A program made the position numbers and the translations under genes. A stretch of 5,281 nucleotides of DNA, from NCBI GenBank assembly GCA_016765235.1, contig JAESQH010000228.1:1-5281 (forward strand), written 5' to 3'. The notes beneath the pieces were generated by a model that saw only the letters and a list, made by a program, of their open reading frames with translations, did no database searches and was not told the origin of the DNA. Origin of the DNA: Paracoccaceae bacterium (GTDB taxonomy: Bacteria > Pseudomonadota > Alphaproteobacteria > Rhodobacterales > Rhodobacteraceae). Shown one piece after another: positions 1 through 4,194 of this stretch (position 1 is the stretch's first letter; each line of letters opens with the position of its first letter).

Positions 1-36
1 CCCGGACTCCGCCCGTAGCTCCGAATGTACTCCCAT
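1..36 (-). CDS. Start of an unknown gene, cut by the left edge
   Basis: Reading the minus strand, an ATG at 36-34 follows a strong ribosome binding site, GAAAGGAG at 50-43, with a six-base spacer. The frame stays open to the edge and gives MGVHSELRAESG. It has the same direction as the other element genes and would be the next gene after the winged-helix gene, 92 bases downstream of its stop. Twelve residues are too few to name a product. The main support is the quality and spacing of the SD sequence. Confidence 0.5.
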   Translation of the reverse strand, partial: MGVHSELRAESG

Positions 37-128
37 GAAAAACTCCTTTCCATATATCACAAAGGAAAGAGTCGCAGATTACACGCGCAGACGGAAGGTG
101 GGAGCGGGACAGCGCTTACAGTTCATGT

Positions 129-443
129 TCATGCGGCCACCTCAACAGATACTCGGATTACTTTGGAGTGAAGAACGTAGCGAGCATGAGTCCCGGAGAA
201 TGGACCGCTGTGAGGCTCTGTAATTGTTGTGATAATTACGCTTAGCTCGCGCAAATTGAACACGTATCCAGACCATCTAGGCCCCGGAGTGTCTATAGGA
301 GTACATCCCTTCGATCCGACTGCAACTAGGCATTCAAGCGCCCAGCGGTCACGGCCTGACACCGTGATTATTTCTGGCTCAACCGAGCCATTGCAGATTT
401 CGAATTGGGCTTTACCCCAACAATTTGGTTTTGTTGATTTCAT
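129..443 (-). CDS. Winged-helix domain protein of phage/element type (104 aa)
   Basis: I recognise the pattern of a small winged-helix protein family common in alphaproteobacterial prophages and islands. It has RDRWALECLVAVGSKGCTPID (residues 31-51, first helix plus the GCTPID turn), PGPRWSGYVFNLRELSV (53-69, arginine-rich recognition segment) and EPHSGPFSGTHARYVL (76-91, wing and last strand). Such proteins are presumed to bind DNA; no precise role is established that I can cite. The frame is open up to an ATG at 527, but I choose the ATG at 443: GAGGA at 455-451 lies seven bases upstream, the family pattern starts right after it, and the 527 start has no SD. The stop TGA overlaps a possible 17-codon ORF as ATGA. 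It lies 102 bases after alpA and probably shares its transcript. Confidence 0.8.
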   Translation of the reverse strand: MKSTKPNCWGKAQFEICNGSVEPEIITVSGRDRWALECLVAVGSKGCTPIDTPGPRWSGYVFNLRELSVIITTITEPHSGPFSGTHARYVLHSKVIRVSVEVAA

Positions 444-545
444 TTCATCATCCTCGTTGAATTGTGAGGAGCGATACGTTAAGTTTAGTTTTCCAAGACT
501 ACCCAACGCTCGCGCCCTCTGTTTCATGGTTGCGGGTGTTGTTTT

Positions 546-731
546 TTATAGGGCGTTGCTTGTGAGTTGAGCTTGCCAGTTAACGATGTCGCTCTCGCGC
601 CATGCCACGGCGCGGCGACCAATACGGATAGGGCGAGGGAATTCATCTCGCGCCATCATTTCGTAAATCAGGCTACGGCTTAGTCCTGTTATTTTTTCAA
701 CAGCATTTCTTCGGTGGTATGTATCCAACAT
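546..731 (-). CDS. AlpA-family HTH regulator / putative excisionase (61 aa)
   Basis: This is a short MerR-like winged HTH protein of the AlpA family (Phage_AlpA). The hallmark run is complete: EKITGLSRSLIYEMMARDEFP (12-32) forms the helix-turn-helix, and RPIRIGRRAVAWRESDIVNW (33-52) forms the wing and closing helix. The usual family length is 60-75 residues. Known: AlpA of E. coli CP4-57 activates its integrase gene and promotes excision; related proteins act as Xis-like directionality factors. Inferred: it partners the integrase at 1637-2818 and may bind the dyads upstream of that gene. The ATG at 731 has AAGGA at 745-741 with a nine-base spacer. An in-frame extension of up to 15 codons back to position 776 is open but has no ATG, GTG or TTG. 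Confidence 0.93.
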   Translation of the reverse strand: MLDTYHRRNAVEKITGLSRSLIYEMMARDEFPRPIRIGRRAVAWRESDIVNWQAQLTSNAL

Positions 732-772
732 GTCGCGGTTTCCTTTCGGGATTTCTGCGGGTGATGTTGGAA

Positions 773-784
773 TTCTACCTCCTT
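773..784 (-). promoter_or_regulatory. Orphan perfect Shine-Dalgarno sequence upstream of alpA
   Basis: The minus strand reads AAGGAGGT at 784-777, a perfect anti-SD match, yet no ATG, GTG or TTG follows at a usable distance. The first possible start in the alpA frame is ATT at 773-771, four bases after GGAGG, which would add 14 residues to AlpA. The favoured alpA start at 731 has its own weaker SD. It may be a standby ribosome site, a rare ATT start, or chance. Confidence 0.3.
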
Positions 785-789
785 GTTAG

Positions 790-818
790 GCATCAAATAA
801 ACTTAACAAAACTGTCAA
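790..818 (-). promoter_or_regulatory. Candidate promoter of the alpA gene cluster
   Basis: In the 142-base gap before alpA, the minus strand carries a perfect -35 box TTGACA at 818-813. The -10 is weak: TTTGAT at 797-792 (15-base spacer) or TGATGC at 795-790 (17-base spacer). The -35 sits inside a short direct repeat, GTTTTG-ACA-GTTTTG, a possible operator. The gap before alpA and the strong -35 suggest that alpA and the winged-helix gene can be transcribed separately from the integrase. Confidence 0.45.
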
Positions 819-873
819 AACGACTTTTCATATTCTGAGTTAAAAAGATTGGCTTTTGAAAGGTTTTGGACGC

Positions 874-1620
874 TCAGTTTTCCATTTGACGCGTATTTTG
901 AACTTGTGTCCACGCCCTGCTGACTGTGGAAGTACTAACATATAGAGCTTCTTCTACGTTGAGCCTCGTTTCTATTTCTTTCCAAGATGGCCTGTCGAAC
1001 CCTTCTGGGTACCATCCGTTTAAGATAGCGGCGATTTTATCTACTTTTCTAGGGCGACCTACCTTTACTTTGGCGTCGCCGCTGTCCTCATAATATTTGA
1101 AAACTCGCTGCCTTATAGAAGACGCCGATTCAGGAAATTCACTTTTACCTATCGACAACCCCCACCCTTCAAATTTCTCAATCTGTTGGGCGAGTATCTC
1201 CAAGTCTACAAAATCGTCATTGTGAAGATGCTCTTTGCATGCTTCTTTCAAATGATTATTCCAAAGGGACGTTGATACATAAAAATATTGAGGATGGATG
1301 AATAAGTAATTTGGTTCGAATGGTGTAGCCGCAAAAAGTTTTTTCACTTCCTCGTTAGATGGTGTCTCGAATATAGCACTGTCAATTCTAAGTGAGATTC
1401 CGTCTACCGACGTTACAATAAGCGTTTGAGCCTCACTAACAATTTCCTCAAAAACGATTCTTGAAATATTTGATCTAAACCGATTATACGAAGCTGGGAT
1501 ACAATACTGCTTTCTCTCGAATATCTCTTGAGCCACAGAATCTGGTATCAATTCATCGACAAATTCAAATACGCTTTGAAACAGCTCCCCTAGTAGAAAA
1601 TTTCCTTCTTTGCCGAACAT
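874..1620 (-). CDS. Unknown protein with GRPRK motif and probable C-terminal HTH (248 aa)
   Basis: I do not recognise the N-terminal two thirds (about 1-180): mixed helix and strand, no transmembrane segment, no clear catalytic motif. From about 186 there is a KVGRPRK segment (AT-hook-like, GRPRK at 188-192). It is followed by VDKIAAILNGWYPEGFDRPSWKEIETRL and VSTSTVSRAWTQVQ, which reads as a helix-turn-helix. A similar GRP-K...YPEG...SWKE arrangement occurs at the end of several alphaproteobacterial hypothetical proteins, by memory only. Start: a GTG at 1644 is possible and would overlap the integrase end by eight bases. The ATG at 1620 is far better, with GGGAGGA at 1633-1627 and a six-base spacer, giving a 16-base gap to the integrase stop. 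It is therefore probably co-transcribed with the integrase. It is AT-richer than its neighbours. DNA-binding regulator or cargo (for example defence) gene are both open. Confidence 0.85.
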   Translation of the reverse strand: MFGKEGNFLLGELFQSVFEFVDELIPDSVAQEIFERKQYCIPASYNRFRSNISRIVFEEIVSEAQTLIVTSVDGISLRIDSAIFETPSNEEVKKLFAATPFEPNYLFIHPQYFYVSTSLWNNHLKEACKEHLHNDDFVDLEILAQQIEKFEGWGLSIGKSEFPESASSIRQRVFKYYEDSGDAKVKVGRPRKVDKIAAILNGWYPEGFDRPSWKEIETRLNVEEALYVSTSTVSRAWTQVQNTRQMEN

Positions 1621-1636
1621 CAACAATCCTCCCTTT

Positions 1637-2818
1637 CTAATCACTCGTATCCAAGTAGCTATTCCAGCCGTTCAATAATTCTCGCCGTTTTTCAAACAAG
1701 TCGGACCGAGCATAAGCGGCTTCCGCTTTGTTTTGAATGGTGTGCGCCAACACCATTTCCGACACTTCCCTCGCGACGTTTGTCCGTTCTTGCGCCCAAG
1801 TCTTAAACGAGGTGCGAAAACCATGAACATCCGCTTTGAAACCAAGCTCTTTGACAAGTTTTGAGAGCGTCATATCGCTTAGAGGTTTTCCAAAACGGGT
1901 TCCCGGAAACACAAGATTGGAGCCATCTGCTAGTTTTTGGGCTGACAGCAATATTTCAATACAGCGGTCAGAAAGAGGAACGCGGTGTTCCCGACCCGCT
2001 TTCATTCTTTCGGCTGGAATTGTCCACTCAGCTTTATCCAAGTTTATTTCATCCCAATGGGCTAATCTGACTTCGCCAGACCGACATGCTGTCAGGATAA
2101 GAAATTCCAGCGCCAGTTTCGTCGATTCACCAGCGCCTGACGCCTTCACCGTTTCGATACATCCCGCAACTTCGTTATAAGGCAACGAAAGGCGGTGTTT
2201 CGGTATACGGTTCTGTTTTGGAAGGGCTTGTGGGTCTGCGTCGGCGGGATTGTCTTGCCGCCACCCTTGAGCAACAGCCCATTTCATAATCATGCCAATA
2301 CGCTGCTTAACCCTGCGTGCGGTTTCAGGTTTCTCTAACCAGATTGGTTGTAGCACCGCCAGAACGTCAGCGGATGATACGTCTGCAACCTTAATTCGCC
2401 CTATGCGGGGGAAAGTGTAGGTTTCTAAAGTAGAGATAAATTGAGCGGCATGTTTAACATTACGCCACGAAGGCTTGTGGATTTCGTGAACTTTGCGCGC
2501 GGCTTCTTCAAAAGTAAGAATGGCTTCGGCTTCGTGTTTGCTTCGTAAGGGGTCACCGCCTGCGCGGGCTAGCTTACGGTTTTCCACCGCTACCTCACGC
2601 GCCTCAGCTAGAGAAACTAGCGAGACAGACCCAAGACCCATTTCAGTTCGCTTGCCCCGAATGTTGATACGTTGGACCCACCGCCTCGCACCTGATTTAT
2701 CAACCTTTAGGAAGAGGCCGTGTCCGTCGAAGTATTTGCCGGGTTCGGTGACTGTGCGCACAAAGGCAGCAGAAAGTGCCTTTTCAGGATGCCGCCCTGC
2801 TTTCTTACCCTTGACCAT
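1637..2818 (-). CDS. Tyrosine-type site-specific integrase, arm-binding N-terminal domain (393 aa)
   Basis: Catalyses integration and excision of the element through a covalent phosphotyrosine intermediate. The N-terminal arm-binding domain (DUF4102 type) spans about 10-95, with YFDGHGLFLKVDKSGARRWV at 29-48 and MGLGSVSLVSLAEAR at 60-74. The core-binding SAM-like domain spans about 100-205. The catalytic domain spans about 210-385. Active-site residues are all visible: R246 in TACRSGEVR, K273 in RMKAGREHRVPLS, H332 and R335 in HGFRTSFKTWA, H359 in VLAH, and nucleophile Y369 in AEAAYARSD. Length is normal for the P4-like integrase family and nothing suggests decay. The start at 2818 has GGGGGA at 2833-2828, nine bases upstream, inside an inverted repeat (2810-2887). 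The gene is followed after 16 bases by the unknown gene at 874-1620. Integrases of this family often target tRNA genes; no intact tRNA is in this window. Confidence 0.96.
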   Translation of the reverse strand: MVKGKKAGRHPEKALSAAFVRTVTEPGKYFDGHGLFLKVDKSGARRWVQRINIRGKRTEMGLGSVSLVSLAEAREVAVENRKLARAGGDPLRSKHEAEAILTFEEAARKVHEIHKPSWRNVKHAAQFISTLETYTFPRIGRIKVADVSSADVLAVLQPIWLEKPETARRVKQRIGMIMKWAVAQGWRQDNPADADPQALPKQNRIPKHRLSLPYNEVAGCIETVKASGAGESTKLALEFLILTACRSGEVRLAHWDEINLDKAEWTIPAERMKAGREHRVPLSDRCIEILLSAQKLADGSNLVFPGTRFGKPLSDMTLSKLVKELGFKADVHGFRTSFKTWAQERTNVAREVSEMVLAHTIQNKAEAAYARSDLFEKRRELLNGWNSYLDTSD

Positions 2819-2887
2819 AACTTGACGTCCCCCATTACAACCGCCATCACTATCTGGAATATGGGGGACGCCTTCGGAATGGTCAAG
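2810..2887. repeat. Co-axial double inverted repeat over the integrase start and promoter
   Basis: Outer arms CTTGACCAT (2810-2818) and ATGGTCAAG (2879-2887) are perfect 9-base complements. Inner arms CGTCCCCCAT (2826-2835) and ATGGGGGACG (2861-2870) are perfect 10-base complements. The two pairs share practically the same centre (2848.5 and 2848), with 7- and 8-base internal spacers and a 25-base central loop. On the minus strand the outer arm at 2818-2810 is the first three integrase codons, the inner arm at 2835-2826 contains the SD-like GGGGGA, and the upstream arms overlap the candidate -10 and -35. It could act as RNA (start occlusion in read-through transcripts) or as DNA sites for Int or AlpA. 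Confidence 0.85.
2858..2886 (-). promoter_or_regulatory. Candidate integrase promoter
   Basis: The minus strand reads TTGACC at 2886-2881, a 17-base spacer, and CATATT at 2863-2858, giving 5/6 and 4/6 matches to the sigma-70 boxes. Transcription would begin near 2851, about 33 bases before the ATG at 2818. Both boxes lie inside arms of the double inverted repeat, so a protein bound there would repress, and an RNA started here would lack the upstream arms. Confidence 0.5.
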
Positions 2888-2896
2888 AACAAGTTA

Positions 2897-2910
2897 CCTT
2901 ATGAATAAGG
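2897..2910. repeat. 14-base palindrome upstream of the integrase promoter
   Basis: CCTTAT at 2897-2902 and ATAAGG at 2905-2910 are perfect complements around a two-base centre (GA). Flanking bases extend the symmetry loosely (TACC on the left, GGGTA on the right). It lies ten bases upstream of the candidate -35 of the integrase. Possible roles are an operator or a recombinase core-type site; the sequence alone cannot choose. Confidence 0.6.
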
Positions 2911-2933
2911 GGTATTATGTACTTACTGGAATA

Positions 2934-2968
2934 CTATGGATGCACCATAGGCGGACTTCGTCTCCGCC
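2934..2968. repeat. Two adjoining small hairpins near the presumed attachment region
   Basis: CTATGG (2934-2939) pairs with CCATAG (2945-2950) around a five-base loop. GGCGGA (2950-2955) pairs with TCCGCC (2963-2968) around a seven-base loop; they share base 2950. Neither is followed by a T run, so I do not call them terminators. The 3' side of the second hairpin forms part of CGTCTCCGCCA (2959-2969), which resembles the 3' end of a serine tRNA. Confidence 0.55.
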
Positions 2969-3332
2969 ACTAAGGCATCGTGACAGTCGGCAAAATCTGG
3001 ACATTTTACAACGAATTAGCTGCTCGTGAATCCAATATTTTTGCATATTTGACAGACAAACAAATATCGGTGACAGTTTGAGACTCACAGGTGGATATAA
3101 ACTGGACTTGTCGCAGATTTGTGCGACCGCTATTGCCAAGCGTTCAGGTGATGGTTTTAGTTGGCTCGGTGAAGCGGACATTCTGTTTTTATGCAGCTGT
3201 AATGTTGCGAAAACAGATCGGCGCCCAATCAATTTCAATTTCCCGCGAAAAAATGATGCTTATTTTGACGATTATTGATCCGTCGCGAAGACACCATTTT
3301 GATAGAGACTGATGGACAACGGCCAAATATAT

Positions 3333-3354
3333 GCGCTAAATGCGGACATTGCGC
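3333..3354. repeat. Bulged hairpin containing GCGGACATT
   Basis: GCGC (3333-3336) and AATG (3339-3342) pair with CATT (3347-3350) and GCGC (3351-3354), leaving a two-base bulge and a CGGA loop. No T run follows on either strand, so a terminator is doubtful. The nonamer GCGGACATT in it is repeated 168 bases to the left. Confidence 0.4.
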
Positions 3355-3440
3355 CTAAAGCTTCCACTGGCAAATGCGATATATGCCGCCACCGGCAAAC
3401 GTATCCGTAGTATGCCACTTAGCCATGCGATTGATTTCAC

Positions 3441-3875
3441 CTAATATCCAGCCCAACGTGAATCGTTTGGTTTCCATGCAAACCGCCCCATGTCGGTGAA
3501 CATTGCCAGTACGCGGCGGGTGCTGCCATCGTCATTCTTCAATGCGGAAAAATTTACCGAACTCCAGACTTCGCGGCCATCTTGGGCCGTATAATTGCGT
3601 TCGGTGTGGCACATGTCGCCCACAGAAATCCGCGCCCATTCCCGCTTGTCGGCCAGAATCTTTTTTGATCCCGCCCCGCACAGCGCAAAATAGTCCTGTT
3701 TCAGGATATCGCCCTCGCCATAGGCAAATAATCGCAGCGCATTTGCATTTGCATCCACGATCACACCGGCACCGTCAAACCAGACAAGCGATTGCGAGGC
3801 ATCCAGCGCATCCATCAGTCCGCGCCGCTCAATCCCGCCATGTTTTGCCGGAATAGTCCTGCTAGCTATACCCAT
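3441..3875 (-). CDS. Single PAS-domain protein, possibly a truncated chemoreceptor (144 aa)
   Basis: A PAS sensory fold spans about 21-130: MDALDASQSLVWFDGAGVIVDANANALRLFAY (21-52) is the usual opening with the DAN turn, and GREVWSSVNFSALKNDDGSTRRVLAMFTDM (100-129) gives the closing strands. The pattern resembles the N-terminal PAS of alphaproteobacterial PAS-containing methyl-accepting chemotaxis proteins, where a linker and signalling domain should follow. Here the protein ends 15 residues after the PAS core with no output domain. It has no signal peptide or membrane helix, so it is cytoplasmic. The ATG at 3875 has AAGGAGG at 3891-3885 with a nine-base spacer, so the start is firm. It lies 56 bases after the SDHAF4-family gene on the same strand and could be co-transcribed. 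The ligand is unknown. Either a real solo PAS protein or what remains of a longer receptor. Confidence 0.85.
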   Translation of the reverse strand: MGIASRTIPAKHGGIERRGLMDALDASQSLVWFDGAGVIVDANANALRLFAYGEGDILKQDYFALCGAGSKKILADKREWARISVGDMCHTERNYTAQDGREVWSSVNFSALKNDDGSTRRVLAMFTDMGRFAWKPNDSRWAGY

Positions 3876-3931
3876 CTGTCCGATCCTCCTTGGTGATTCG
3901 AACAGAATGTCAGGTAATCCCTAATAAATGG

Positions 3932-4120
3932 TTAGAAGTCGCTCGCGATGCCCTTTTTTTCCCAATCCCCGTAACGAACCGGTTCCGGCCCGTCGCGGCC
4001 ACCCAGTTCTTGGGGCAAATCGGAGGGTTTAGCGGCGGCATGGCGCTCGGATGCCTCTTTTAAGGCTCTTTTTGCGGCTTGGGCGATACGCGCCTCTTTC
4101 TCTGTGTGCTTGTCTGTCAT
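3932..4120 (-). CDS. DUF1674 / succinate dehydrogenase assembly factor 4 family protein (62 aa)
   Basis: A small, charged N-terminal helix (1-33, Lys/Glu/Ala rich) is followed by the family signature LPQELGGRDGPEPVRYGDWEKKGIASDF at 35-62, complete to the C-terminus. Known: the eukaryotic homologue SDHAF4/Sdh8 binds the flavinylated Sdh1 subunit and aids assembly of succinate dehydrogenase (complex II). A like role in bacteria is an inference from homology. Bacterial members have this length. The ATG at 4120 lacks a clear SD, but no better start is present and the length fits the family. It is divergent from rsmB with 70 bases between the starts, a space that must hold both promoters; I see no confident boxes there. 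It is intact, including the A7 tract in the WEKKG codons. Confidence 0.93.
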   Translation of the reverse strand: MTDKHTEKEARIAQAAKRALKEASERHAAAKPSDLPQELGGRDGPEPVRYGDWEKKGIASDF

Positions 4121-4167
4121 ATACGCTGTTTAACCAATCCAGATATCCGACCGCAAGGGAAACCGAA

Positions 4168-4194
4168 ATGCACAACCATATGGCCCGTTCATGA
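4168..4194 (+). promoter_or_regulatory. Eight-codon leader ORF coupled to rsmB
   Basis: An ATG at 4168 follows AAGGGA (4155-4160) with a seven-base spacer and encodes MHNHMARS. Its TGA (4192-4194) overlaps the rsmB ATG (4191-4193) as ATGA. The rsmB start itself has no SD, so ribosomes ending the leader could restart on rsmB. This is translational coupling inferred from layout only. Confidence 0.45.

Larger units (their letters stand above)
1..2969. mobile_element. One end of an integrative element (tyrosine integrase / AlpA type), left end outside the window
   Basis: Seen: a tyrosine integrase, an AlpA-family regulator, a winged-helix phage-type protein, an unknown protein and a partial gene are all on the minus strand, beside ordinary chromosomal genes on the right. 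Base composition also changes: 60-base blocks I counted in the unknown gene hold 20-27 G+C, while the start of rsmB holds 42. Known: this family of integrase with AlpA as excision partner is typical of prophages, P4-like satellites and genomic islands. Inferred: the integrase lies next to the right end, so the junction falls somewhere in about 2888-3440; the end given here (2969) is provisional and follows a sequence resembling a serine tRNA 3' end. No capsid, replication or conjugation gene is visible, so the kind of element cannot be decided. Confidence 0.72.
2888..3440. other. Non-coding stretch between element and chromosome genes
   Basis: No reading frame here looks like a real gene. The longest minus frame (3238-2915, 107 codons) and the plus frames near 3078-3312 have low-complexity, cysteine- and arginine-mixed translations, no good SD and no family pattern. 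What it holds: the palindromes at 2897-2968; a hairpin GTCGCA (3110-3115) / TGCGAC (3122-3127); two copies of GCGGACATT (3174-3182 and 3342-3350), the second inside a bulged hairpin (3333-3354). The element-chromosome junction probably lies in the left part. The rest may be decayed chromosomal sequence. Confidence 0.6.

Noticed and set aside
689..793. 34-codon minus-strand ORF overlapping the start of alpA in another frame
   Set aside because: No SD before its ATG, no recognisable pattern and heavy overlap with alpA; mentioned only in connection with the orphan SD.
840..873. Possible terminator after the unknown gene (AAAAG-loop-CTTTT on the minus strand)
   Set aside because: The stem is only five weak A-T-rich pairs; not enough for a call.
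1310..1322. GGTTCGAAT, like a tRNA T loop
   Set aside because: It lies inside the coding frame of the unknown gene and has no tRNA arms.
1836..2180. Plus-strand frames within the integrase gene
   Set aside because: They are shadows of the integrase, whose domains and catalytic residues are continuous on the minus strand.
2915..3238. 107-codon minus-strand frame in the intergenic stretch
   Set aside because: No usable SD, unlike any family I know, odd residue mix rich in Cys, Arg and Ser, and it crosses several hairpins.
3078..3312. Plus-strand frames of 66 and 73 codons
   Set aside because: TTG or unsupported starts, no SD, no family pattern; may at most be remnants of a dispersed repeat.
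3893..3903. GTTCGAATCACC on the minus strand, like a tRNA T loop
   Set aside because: The flanking bases do not pair as a T stem, and no acceptor, D or anticodon arm surrounds it; it lies just before the PAS gene SD.
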